NCBI RefSeq assembly: GCF_036711975.1
Contig: NC_091966.1
Coordinates: 627,501 to 691,500 of the forward strand
Reading direction: 5' to 3'
DNA from: Onthophagus taurus
Taxonomy: Eukaryota; Arthropoda; Insecta; Coleoptera; Scarabaeidae
Length of the DNA stretch: 64,000 bases
The position numbers and the translations under genes were made by a program. The notes under the pieces were generated by a model. The model searched no databases and was not told the origin of the DNA. It saw only the letters and a list, made by a program, of their open reading frames with translations. Shown here one piece after another: positions 24,726-44,830 of this stretch (within the stretch, counting starts at the first letter, position 1; each line of letters opens with the position of its first letter).

Positions 24726-25063
24726 TCAATTTCCAATTTTGAATATTGAAATATTATCTCTTTCCAAAATACATCTGTTAAAAAGTGTTGCCAAATTAGT
24801 GTAATATCTCCCGTAGCTCTAACATCAACTTTCTCTACTGTTAATGTTTCTCAAGATCGATCGTGCTATCTATTGATGTCGTCCCAATATCGTCTGGTTC
24901 TTTCAATATCGTGTCTTTGAATAACATTTTATGTTTTTGTTAAACGTGACATATTTCACAATTAAAAATTTTAAAGAAACGGAACTAACACTTTATTTTA
25001 AGCCTCAAAAATAAATAGTTTATTTCTAACTTAAAATTACAAGATATATTTTTAAATTAGAAG
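24726..25063. other. AT-rich 3' flank of the TSP1-repeat gene
   Basis: Probably includes the 3' UTR of the minus-strand gene (poly-A-signal-like AATAAA complement near 25010). Nothing else was seen. Confidence 0.4.
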
Positions 25064-25838
25064 TTATAATTTTATGACACCAAAAAGTTTCGATGGTCCA
25101 CAAGCTGGTAGTTGACAAGTTTTTTCTTCCATTTCAGTTTCAGCTATATCACAATTCTCCAAACAGTGTCTCCATCGAATTTCCCGTCCCTTACCGCAAG
25201 ACACGCTACAAGGTGACCAATTTGTCCATTTTCCCCATCTCTGTCGTTTTCCATCTTTTCGTTCCTTCTTCCTCCTTCTCCTCTCGATTTTTTGGATCAA
25301 ACTGAGTTTTGGAGTTAAACTCGGCATTGAAGTCTGTTCTGTTAAAAGGAAAAAATTAGAGTTTTCTTTAAAGATATTTATTTAGAGTTTTACCGGAAAA
25401 TTTATGTAGGGGGTAATTATTTGTAATTTTATTTTCTGGGTAATCTTCTAGATACGATTCGCTTGCTTTCAATTTTTTTTTAAACGAGTCAACTTTTTCT
25501 TCCATTTCAATTTCGTCGATTTTATCTAACAATTTCGATAGTAATGTTTTGATTTCTTTAAGGCTGTCCTGTTTCGAATGGCGATGTTTGAGAAAAAAAT
25601 CCGGTCGAGTTGCTGTAGAATGCGGCGGCGAAGGAGTAATTTCACTTATACCTTCAAAAAACTTTTGATCGTCCATTCTATTTCGTTTTTCCATCCTATT
25701 TCGTTTATCGAACTTCTTCCCTTTTCCAGCACGTTTAATTTTGAAGCTTTCATCTTTTTCGTCGGAATCGAAAACGCATGGAAAAATTGGTGGTAATAAT
25801 ACCAGAGTCATAAGGAAGAAGACATAACTTATATTCAT
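25064..25838 (-). CDS. Secreted single thrombospondin type-1 repeat protein, two exons
   Basis: Exons on the minus strand are 25838-25394 and 25338-25064, separated by a 55-nt intron (GTAAAA donor, TTTTAACAG acceptor). Phase 1 joins cleanly, giving 239 residues. An N-terminal signal peptide (ISYVFFLMTLVLLPPIFPC) is followed by a charged low-complexity region with many basic pairs and a coiled-coil-like stretch (residues about 90-130). Next is a strongly basic segment (RRRRKKERKDGKRQR). One TSP1 repeat occupies residues 183-228 (WGKWTNWSPCSVSCGKG, six Cys, ending in CQLPAC). The repeat most resembles the isthmin type, but there is no AMOP domain after it. A role as an extracellular matrix or signalling ligand, with the basic stretch binding heparan sulfate, is inference. 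The ATG lies directly before the signal peptide. It is isolated between transposon relics, and its orthologue is not identified. Confidence 0.85.
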
Positions 25839-26275
25839 TAGATATTGGATCTACTGTTTACATATTATAGTAGAATCAAAGTTTCTTTTTCTTTTTGAAT
25901 GTTTCTTCTTGACATTTATGATCGATAATATCCGTCAGTGACAAATTTACTTCAAAATTGTTTTTGTAAATTCAATGTTGTCATTTAATGTAATTCGAAT
26001 ATAATTTGTTTTTTATTTAAATCAATTGTCATTGCCAAATTTTTATAAGAAAACGGTCTGTACCACCCTAGATACCATGTTCTATGACCACGCTTTATAA
26101 TATTTTCCACTAAATAATAAGTAAGGTTGTGTATATTCTAAACGAAGTTGTCACTTTAAAGACGAAGCCACTAATCTCTCGTCACTTGGCTAATATCTAC
26201 GTTTTGAAATTAAAACTCGTGAGCAATATATTAAGATAACATAATTAAGTGCTATAATTAAAATTTGAATATTGT
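25839..26275. other. Upstream flank of the TSP1-repeat gene / edge of an IS630-type element
   Basis: AT-rich and without coding signal. It should hold the promoter of the minus-strand gene. The left end of the transposon at 26276-27665 should also lie here, but I could not identify convincing terminal inverted repeats. Confidence 0.35.
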
Positions 26276-27665
26276 TTAAAAATCAGAATTACTGGAAGAA
26301 TCTGAGTCTTCCGCTAGTTGGATGATGACAGGAGGTAAATCAGTTATTAATGAATTTCCCATTAATGTTGTCCAATCTTTTTCAATTAGTTCTTCACAGT
26401 GTTTGCCCACATCTCCGGAGTGTAATGACCAAGAGCTTTTTGCCAAGTCTCCTTGACACGACAGATCTTTTTTTCCGAGCTGGACTGAACATGTTTATTG
26501 TAATAAGTTTTTAAGAACGCCCAACATAGTTCAATGGGATTATATTGGCAATTGTATGGAGGAAGGCGAAAAACAGTATGGCCATGGTCTCTTATTAATT
26601 TGTCAATTTCAAAGGATTTTTCAATTTGAGGCTTGTAATAACGGATTATTTCCCATAACGATTTTTTATTTAAGGTTGGTTCAAACTGTATATTATGTTC
26701 AGTTAACCATTTTTTCAGATCATTTTTTTTTGTGCAGAAACTTGGAGCTTTCTCGATTTGTTTTGAGTGATATGGAGCATTATCCATTACTACCGCACAC
26801 TTCGCACCCAAATTATTTAATGCTGGAAGTAATTGATTTTTCACCCATTCCATAAAAATAATTGACGTCATATTTTTATGATAATCTCTGTGCTCCGTGT
26901 TGTCACTGAGCGAGAGATCGCAATTTGGCAAAAACCCTGACGAAGTGCCTGCGTGCAAGATTTTAAATCTTTTTCCTTCGCCTTCTGCTCTTTGCGGAAT
27001 ACCGAATCTTTCATTTTCATTTATCCATTGATAAACTTGGGTGCCATTTTCGTAAATCCAAGTTTCGTCAAGAAAAACAAAAGTATACTCTCCGGATTCT
27101 AGGTATTGCAAGTATGTCTTTAAAAATGTAATTCTTTTTGAAACTATATGTGGTTGTTCAATTAACACTTTTCTATTGCTAATCTTTTTATATCTATATC
27201 CCATAGATTTTATAATTTTATGTAATTTTGATCTACCATGAGTAAAATCACATTCATTTCTTGCAAAATTAAGTAAATCATTAAGATTAAAATACTGTTT
27301 CTTTTCATGCAATTTTTGTATTTGTCTTCCTAACTCTTCTTTAATAAAATATAAATTATTATTCGTTTTGTAGTTCATTTTACAACGCCCTTGTGTTTTT
27401 GGTTTTTTTACAGTTTGATATTTTTTGTAGGTTTGAATAATTTTAAAAACCGTCGTGCTGTGAACCTAATACAATTATGTTGAATATAAATTTAATTTTA
27501 AAACTCAAGTGCAATACACATACATCAAAAATACGTGAAGCTTTATCACATATATATTTTAAATTCGTATTTGGTGTCTCCGTCTGTACTTCTTCACAAT
27601 ACCTAATTATAGAGTTTTTTTTCGCGTTTAGACAGTTGACATCCCGTTCCACCCTTTCTTAACAT
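26276..27665 (-). pseudogene. IS630/Tc1-superfamily DDE transposase with a 58-nt intron, frameshifted
   Basis: Minus-strand transposase. The main open frame, 27378-26386, has 330 residues with catalytic blocks VFLDETWIY (first Asp), VVMDNAPYHS (second Asp) and PPYNCQYNPIELCWAFLK (Glu), the order of IS630-type DDE proteins. Upstream, RYCEEVQTETPN and KASRIFD encode the start of the helix-turn-helix. They join in frame to VHSTTVFKIIQTYKKYQ across an intron at 27523-27466 (GTATGT...TTAG). Two lesions are visible. One is a frame break in an A-run near 27625, just after MLRKGGTGCQLSKRE. The other is a frameshift near 26405, after which a CEELIEKDW tail continues in another frame to a stop at 26276. 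It is therefore a dead but recent copy. Confidence 0.85.
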
Positions 27666-28446
27666 TTTTATGGTAGATTTAGCAGCAAAAGAATTATATG
27701 AAAATTGTTTTTTAATCAATCTTAACAAATTTGATAGACAGTGGTGGCACACAATTAAAGTAAAAGTCACGACATGCGCTTTTACTTTCAATACCAACTT
27801 GACGACACTTTGACAATTGATTTAAATAAAAAACAGATTATAAATAATTTGCCGATAATAATGATTATTTTACATTTTTAAATATTCATTGTTACCAACC
27901 TACTCCTCGAAATTTTTTTAAACGGAATTAATTTATATTAATTTTATTAATGGAATTATTTAGAACAAAGAAATCATCTTAATTATAATTTTTCCAATTA
28001 AATAAATTTAAAACCATTAAATCTTATTTTTTAAAGAATCTAGTAACTTTTACTTTTTGACATAAATCGCTTTTGGTGACAGTTCTCCCGATTATCCTAA
28101 CCAAATTCAGCGAAAGTGTCAAATGTATGTTATCGCTCCCAATAACCGATAAACAACTATCACCAAAAACAACATAAAAACTCGATATATATGCCCGACG
28201 ATCAACAATTCATCCATATGACAATTAAAGGGTCGATTCGCTTAAAGTGTACCGATGTGTTTCGTTTTTCGACGTTGTGCACGTCAATGATCTCGCCAAC
28301 GTAAACACGGGGACAAACTTTTCATTCAGTAATGTAGTTGACGGCCGAATTGTGGACGATATACATAAAAATTACGATTTAAAAAAGTGGGCTGCCGAAG
28401 AATCTACCGCAAAACTAAACACAATTAGAATCTGTGCTTATGAGTT
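27666..28446. other. Intergenic region and 5' part of the RSPRY1 gene
   Basis: AT-rich to about 28080, then more balanced composition to 28446, consistent with a promoter and leader for RSPRY1. A frame open across 28247-28624 overlaps the first coding exon out of phase and has no family resemblance, so it is taken as leader sequence. Confidence 0.45.
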
Positions 28447-38343
<9,897 letters not shown>

Positions 38344-39180
38344 CATATAACGGGTAGATTTAGACATATAGGCCGCGCCGAACAGTTCATATCGTTGTTA
38401 ATCGGGACAAAAACAGAGTTTAATATATATTATATAGGTATATCTACAAGAAATTATATTAATTTTTATCACTATGTAAAATGCTTTATACATACTTATA
38501 CATAAAAAGAAATGAAGATTATATATATATATAAATATAATTATTGTACATTGCAGATACTTTATTATGTAAAATTGTAAATACATATTCTAGCTTTTAA
38601 TGCGTTTTCTCGAATTAACGAATTAATTTAGGATTTGTTAAAGACTGGTCATATTGTTGAATAGGTAATGTACGTTTTTATTACTTATCATTAGTTGGTT
38701 TACTGTAATTTTATTATAAACAGTTGTGGCACTATCAATTGTTGCGCATTCTTCAACAAGAGATATTTATTTTTATCATCAGTCCGTCATTAATGTATTA
38801 TAGAGTTTTATTGTTCGGATCTATTTTAAAAAGAGAATATATACATATTTAACAAGGTTATAATTATTTTTAACATTAAACACCATAAAAAATGAGAATA
38901 AAGTAAAATCAATCGTATAAATTGATTCAAATAGAGAAATAATATTCAAATTTGCCGCTAAAAATTTAGGGTAATTAAAATACTTAAGTTGGCAACATAA
39001 ACCCAAATATGAATAAGAACCAATGTGACAAGGCCAAGTTTTGTTTTTATACAAACCAAGTTTTTCTATAAAGAGTAAATTATGAATAGCACGTATCAGT
39101 GATTGAATCTAACGTTTATCAGTAAAGCGACCCACGCAAAATCGATCGTCGAGTCGAAGGGAATCGAGCTGCATTAGCCC
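38344..39180 (+). other. RSPRY1 3' UTR and intergenic DNA
   Basis: Very AT-rich. A plausible RSPRY1 poly(A) region lies within about 38500-38840, where several A-rich hexamers occur, but no single site can be chosen. No gene is recognised before the GC-richer block at 39.1-39.5 kb. Confidence 0.4.
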
Positions 39181-39560
39181 CGGAAACGCAATCACGTGCC
39201 CGTGCTGCCCCAATGTTATGTTTTGATGCTCGCACAAAATGGCTGGTAAGTTTTTTAACTGCGAGCTTCCTCATGAAAGCACCTGTTTCACGCCGATGAC
39301 CGTTTGCAGATGTCTCGCTAACACACGAGGACAACTTCGAGGACCGCGACAAAGGTACGTGTGTTGTACGACTTGTTTTTGTGTCATTTCGTGCGCGGTC
39401 GTTTTTGACAGTTCGGTTTACGTTTTATAGCCGTAAATTCAACCATTTCTTAAATTAAAAGTGGTCCGGGCGCGCGTCACGTTCCTAGGATGGCTTTCGG
39501 TGAGTTTTTATTTCTCCATCAATCGCGGCCCCATCGATTTTGAGATATTTCAGTTTGAGG
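39119..39560 (+). promoter_or_regulatory. GC-richer block with two candidate first exons (possibly PPP4R1-like gene)
   Basis: A locally GC-rich segment in AT-rich surroundings. It contains two short ATG-to-donor units: ATGGCTG|GTAAG at 39239-39245 and ATGGCTTTCG|GTGAG at 39490-39499. Both end in phase 1, exactly what the exon at 48030 needs (its first two bases complete a Gly codon). They could be alternative first coding exons of that gene. The evidence is only splice consensus and phase. Confidence 0.3.
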
Positions 39561-40535
39561 TTAGGTTCATCCTGTCAAACGGTGCCATGGAGAGGTTGTT
39601 GTGTTGCCCCCTCTTAGTCAATCGTAAAATTTAAATGACTTGGACACTTCTTGGTTCAGGACCCGTAGCCTATTTTAACTTTTAACCAGTTGCCCTTAGC
39701 GGATGGGTCAATGATCGTCATGGTCTTAGGTTTTGCTCCTTTTTATTGCTTGATCGTTTTGGTTCGTTTCTTTTAAGCCCTTTTGTAACTGTAAATGACA
39801 AATATCTTCATTACTATTATTATTAACGTAATATTATAAATATATATACATACATAGTGAATATTCAAGGAAATTCTTAAGAGCCCACTTTACCAGGTCG
39901 GTCAGTTTCTGAGGGGCGCAGACGACGGACGTTCGGAAGCAACGAGGCGGAGTTTATTTTCTACTAGGCCCGACCCTTTATAGATAAAAAAAACATCGTG
40001 TTTATTTTATTACGATTCTTTTTCTCGTCGATGTTGTTAATGAAGAAATTAAACGACATCTTCTAAATATTATTATTTATTAACACTTTTTCTTAATTAC
40101 GAATCACAATCAATCTTTTTATTGACTTTCCAATTTATTTATTATTTTAGTTATTTAGCCCACTTTTTTACTACGTTTGTTTTTTTTAAGTATTTTGGTT
40201 CACAACAATTTACATTACGCAAATATCAGTTTTTTAATGCTTTTTTTCGATATGAATACAATATTAATTTTTTAATAGAGAAATTAGAGAAAGAAGTTGA
40301 GAACATCTAAGATTATGGGTTTATAATTCAATTGAATGTAAGGCAAAAATCAATTTCAAATGCAATAAATAATTTTGCGACGCATAAAACATTTATATCA
40401 TTTTGAAACGAAAATAACATTTATAACTTCATTTTATATTAAAATAGATATATTTGCAATACAGGAATGTGAAAAGTTCGGTACAACATTTATAAATTAT
40501 ATCTTTGTTGTATTATTATGCGTTCGTTTGATATA
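39561..40535. other. Unassigned AT-rich region
   Basis: No coding or repeat feature recognised. A moderately GC-rich patch at 39890-39975 (ggtcggtcagtttctgaggg) stands out slightly. Confidence 0.4.
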
Positions 40536-40708
40536 CAGGTGTCTCAGAGTAACCGTGTAAGTAATTTTATTTGAAAACAGGTAGTTACAAAAATTAAAGA
40601 AAAAATAGCTGAATAAATGTGGTTCCTTTATGAATATTATTACTTTTCATTCGAACTTTTTTAATATTTCTGTTTAAAAAAATGGACTGCATGGTCTGCA
40701 TCACCTTG
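40536..40708. mobile_element. 173-bp mini-element, CAGGTG...CACCTTG, TATA flanks
   Basis: Starts CAGGTGTCTCAGAG at 40536 and ends TGCATCACCTTG at 40708, with TATA on both sides (40532-40535, 40709-40712). The left terminus shares CAGGTGTCTCAG with the 1.9-kb element at 13589. It is probably a small deletion derivative of the CAGGGTG group. The inverted repeats are short (6-7 bp), hence moderate confidence. Confidence 0.55.
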
Positions 40709-40799
40709 TATAAGTAAATGAAATAATATGTAATACCTAATTAATAATAATATTAAATAATGATTGAAGTATACAAAATATGGCTAATAGTGTAATAAA

Positions 40800-41170
40800 T
40801 AAAACAGCCCTGACTAGAAAAATCTTTAGGAAATTTTAATTTGCCATCGTTGAATAGATGTAAGCTCTTGAAATTCGCTGAACACTTCACCTCGACGATG
40901 GCATTTTCGTTTTTTATTGTTTCATTTGGACTTGCAACTAAGAATCCATACATCCTACGGATGAATAGAACTTAAGAGTTTGCTGGCAAGTTATATTTAC
41001 TTTCAAATTTTTTTAATGCAAGTCATTCATAGTCTTGGCCATGTTTAGTGTTATTATTTCTAGCAAATTTCGAGTACAAGATTGATTTAACTTTATTTAA
41101 GCAAGACGTGTCATTTCTCATCCTACATACATCACCAAATCTCGATGCAGTTAGGCACAGATACCTTTCT
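40800..41170 (-). pseudogene. YqaJ/lambda-exonuclease-like domain relic
   Basis: Minus-strand reading from 41154 stays in one frame with two internal stops. It gives LTASRFGDVCRMRNDTSC, NNTKHGQDYE (stop) LALKKFESKYNLPANS (stop), MYGFLVASPNETI and NAIVEVKC. This is the YqaJ nuclease order: TAS-F, GxxxE, ASPD and a final E-hydrophobic-K. The ASPN variant replaces the Asp of the usual ASPD motif, so catalysis would be lost in any case. In insects such domains occur in multi-copy transposon-associated proteins. This copy is dead. Confidence 0.72.
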
Positions 41171-41529
41171 TGGATCCATATCTGATTGGTACTTTAGCTT
41201 CTGGTAAGAATTTGTATTTTATTTCTGTTAATGCATCCATCTTGCAAGTTTCCAATAAATTCTTCTTTCTTTTATATTCTTCGTGTGAAATGTCACTCAT
41301 AAATTATAACCGAATTGCTATCATTACCCTGATCGGCTTTCGCTACCTACCTGAATTACCCTGTATACACGAGTATTTTATTTTATTGTATTCAATTATT
41401 TTATAGCAGTACCACTCCGGATGATGCATCGTAATTGATGTTGTTCGAGCGTTTAGCGTTTACAGTCTTTATTCAGTCTTTATTTACTTCTCCTGAAGCT
41501 GTAACTAAATTAATTCTTCTTTACCTGCG

Positions 41530-41860
41530 TTCTTCATAGACTGCTATGCCATGTCACTTACGGGTTCTTGATATTTTTGGAATGTTTTTGTTAACATAAA
41601 TAGTATATCCACACATAACAATAATTCTTCAGCCTGTGTATATTCGGTACCGACAGATAACAGAAACAACAGCAGAGTTTATCTCAATAGACTCTTTGCT
41701 TTCTTCAGTGTAAAGCTTCTTTTTTATCCCGCACATAAAACATAAAAGAAATGAGCTGCTAAGCCCTTTTTTTGACTCATTAATAAATTTAATGCGAGTT
41801 TTGTTGCAGTTGAATGGATTATTCTCCACCATCAGTATTTGGTTCTGCATCATTTGTATT
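41530..41860 (-). pseudogene. Possible upstream portion of the YqaJ-type protein relic
   Basis: Minus-strand 41853-41629 (74 codons) contains SSSFLLCFMCGIKKKLYTEE followed by IEINSAVVSV. This vaguely resembles the C-x2-C, I-x-T/S-E, IN-x-A block found N-terminal to YqaJ domains in insect multi-copy proteins. Position and strand fit the relic at 40800-41170. The likeness is weak and from memory. Confidence 0.3.
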
Positions 41861-42940
41861 ATTTAACTTATGGTATCGCTTCAAATAATGTATCGTTTTA
41901 ATTTTTACTGTGATGGTTTATTCTTTTTAAATAAGTCCTTTTTATGTGTATCACAGTTTATACAATAAAATTAATAAAATTTAACTTACCTTTCGGAATG
42001 AATACATTTTTCAATTGAATCTCGGACTATAAAATATGAAATTTTAGATTTTATAAAAATTTATATCGTAAATTATTACCGTCTATTACTCCTTTTTCGA
42101 GAACATCTTCAAATGCTAAGGGGTAGTTTTTTAGATGAACATACTTACCCATTGTTTATAAAAACTTTACACAAACTAAATTAAACTAACACTATAGTAC
42201 ACAATAAAATAACAACTATTGACTATAAATTCAAAAATTTTGTTAAATTACATAATCATTAGTAGAAAATCACGGAAAATAAAGTTCAAAACGTACTTTT
42301 GGAAATGATTATTTTCTCTACCACATTAAAAAGTAATAGATAAAACAAGGAGCTTCGATGAAGAGAGTCGATGTCAGCGCCGCTCAGTCGGCAGGAGGCG
42401 GGACTAACGCGGTGGTAATACTTCGTGGGAATCTTGACGGAAAATATTCATTTTTACGCTACCTTTTTGCAATTTTAGCAAATTACAAACTATTCCTTTA
42501 TAACTAAAAATTTTGAAAAAATTTATTTGAAAAATATTACTATTTTCAAGTATACTATCATGCAAGCTAAAAAAGAACGACCAAATTGTATAATATTGAG
42601 GAAAAAAACCCCTTTTTTTGGAAAACTTTAAAAATTTTCACCATGCGTTATGTAGAATTGTTAGAAGAAGCTATGTACAAAATTTCATCCAAATATTTTC
42701 ATAAATAATGTATGTTTTTTGTAATTTGCCGAGCTGTATGGTAAAGTAGCCTCTTAATTGATTAGATTACATTGTTTAGAAAATTATTAATCCATTTTAA
42801 TCATGCGTTATCACACTCATATTGGGTGATTTATAAAAACTCAATTTTATCAAGTTGTTTATTAAATTAAGGGTGAGCCTAATTCCAAAAGTTTATATAT
42901 TATAGCTAATATATGTATAAATATTCATTTCAAGTATAAT
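41861..42940. other. Unassigned AT-rich region
   Basis: No gene or element recognised. A short GC-richer patch at 42355-42425 (gatgtcagcgccgctcagtc) is isolated. Confidence 0.4.
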
Positions 42941-42944
42941 GAAA

Positions 42945-43300
42945 TTAAGAAATTTTATTCCAATACGTTTTCTTAAATGCAATGCAACCGGTTTCGACAA
43001 CAAATCCATCATCAATGGCACCAACAGTTATTCCTTCATACGAAAATTTTTTTGATCGTGAAGATACCATTAACAAATTCTTCAATGACTCCACAAACCG
43101 TGATCGGTCTCTGGGCTTCCTCAATTTTTGCCTCCAAGCCTCTCTGTCTATGGTTTCTCTCCATCTTGCTTTCGGCCTTCCCCTAGGTCTCACTCCTTGC
43201 ATTGCCTGTTAAACACTTGCTTTGGTATCCTGTATCCTGACCACATGTCAGGGTTGCCCACTGATAGGTCTGGATCTTCATGTACTCTAGCAGCATTGAA
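42945..43300 (-). mobile_element. Non-LTR retrotransposon relic, C-terminal tail (RTE-like)
   Basis: Minus-strand reading contains MQGVRPRGRPKARWRETIDRE, the G-x-R-PRGRPK-RW block that ends many RTE/Jockey-type RT proteins. It is preceded in another frame by a decayed stretch resembling TYQWATLTCGQD, likely the W-GH block. The rest of the element is missing. The frame runs on into unrelated sequence. Confidence 0.65.
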
Positions 43301-44400
43301 TCCTAATACTAGATGAATAGTTACTTCTCGAAAACTTGTATGCTGTTTGTCAATTTCTAAGTTAACGTTCAGATTTTACAGCCATGTATCATTATAGATC
43401 TTAAAATTTGGAACTATATGTTCCTAGATATAACCTTAGATTTGATGATATGGGCTATTGCATTCTAAGCTTTATTAGCCAGCAATATACTTCTATGTAT
43501 TTCCCCAGCCTGACTGCAATTTTTCCAGTTCCATTCTGTCTCAGTCATTCTCTATATCACCATCCACAAGTCTGTTTTCGTCTACATCAAGCCTCTATCA
43601 TCCCCATCATTAAGAAATCTCTCTCAAGTCTCCAATCAACACTGCATCTAACAGTGCATCAAGATTCCTTGAAGATTGCATAAAATCTCCATACATCTTC
43701 ATTAAATCTGCATTATGCCTTCTGCCTTTAGGGTCATAAAGTTCATAAAGTCCTCATCATAAGCGTAACTCTGTGTAAAGTTTACATCAAATTTGTAAGA
43801 AGTTCGCATTGTGTTTCTATCAAATTAAATCTGTATAACTGCATTAAGAATTCTTCAAAATTGCTTTAAATCTCATACAATTCTTATTAAATATCCATTG
43901 GGTTTCTGGCTCAATTGTACTAAATCTGCATTAACTTATTATCTTTTTATTTAATCTAATTTTCGATTCATTTTATTAAGTCTTCTCCAAGATTCCATTA
44001 AGTGAAGTCTGTACAGAGTTAAGGCCCCATGAAGTCTGCATCCACCTCCATTAATTAAGTCAAGTTGGAGCAGTCAAATCTTCATTAAGACTGCATTATG
44101 TCTCTCACATTTACATCTAGAGTACATCAAGCCTTCTTGAAAACCGCCTCATATCTTCATGCAGTCCTTATTAATATTGCATCGAGTTTTGCAAGCTGGA
44201 AAGGCAAATCTACATTATGCCTTTGACTTTATAGAAGTTTAATGCCTTGATTAACACGTTGGCTGCCATGTCATCATCATGTATTATTAGGTATGCATGG
44301 AGTAATCATCAAATCTTAATAAGGTAACTACGTATAAAGTTTACATCATCTCTACATTGAGTCTGCAATATGCTTCACTACAACTACTTCGCTACAAATT
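43301..44400. repeat. Degenerate short-period repeat tract (cattaa-tctgcat words)
   Basis: From about 43570 the sequence keeps returning to related words at irregular 20-40-nt spacing (catcaagcctctatc, cattaagaaatctc, cattaaatctgcattatg, cattaagaattcttc). The pattern resumes at 45090-45200. It looks like an old decayed minisatellite. No long open frame belongs to it. Period and unit count need a repeat finder. Confidence 0.4.
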
Positions 44401-44404
44401 CACC

Positions 44405-44520
44405 TGATCCTAAAAGTAGAGCTAAGAAGACCTAGAAGTAGAAACATTCGGTTGTAACCGTGCATCGCTCAAAACGGCTACACCCGAATGTTTCTATTCT
44501 GTCTTCCTAGTGACCAAAAC
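44405..44520. repeat. Single dyad unit related to the 35-kb tandem array
   Basis: Contains tagaaacattcggttgtaac and its inverted partner ggctacacccgaatgtttcta around cgtgcatcgctcaaaa, the same architecture as the 126-bp units. It is a diverged solo copy. Confidence 0.65.
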
Positions 44521-44830
44521 ATCCAGGAGAGATAACTGTTTACCAGCTTCTGGTAAATTTGATTATGGACACAAAGGTGTCATCTATGTAACGAAACCAC
44601 AACTTTGATTTACACGGACTCTTTCTTAACGCTTCTTCTTGAAACATCTCTATGTAGAAATAGGCGATTACAAAGGTGATCCCACGGCTAACCTATGTCG
44701 ATGATAAACAGTACTCTACTAGCCGTAGAATATACTTTGGTAAACCCTCCGAAAGAGTTTCTGGCGAAGACCATCCACGCCATTTTTGGATCCCCAGGAT
44801 GATCTAACTTTATACTTTCACTTGATTCCA
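44520..44830 (-). mobile_element. Penelope-like reverse transcriptase relic
   Basis: Minus-strand 44670-44530 reads FVIAYFYIEMFQEEALRKS then KLWFRYIDDTFVSIIK. Just upstream, in another frame, is AVGSPL. This matches the RT core of Penelope-like elements: GSPLSPVIANLYME-FE, then W-RYVDDTF with a Y-x-DD catalytic box. A further upstream patch (DHPGDPKMAWMVFARN) may belong to it. Frameshifts and a stop after SW make it inactive. No GIY-YIG endonuclease was found. Confidence 0.75.

Noticed and set aside
26556..26855. + strand 99-codon frame
   Set aside because: Antisense shadow of the IS630-type transposase.
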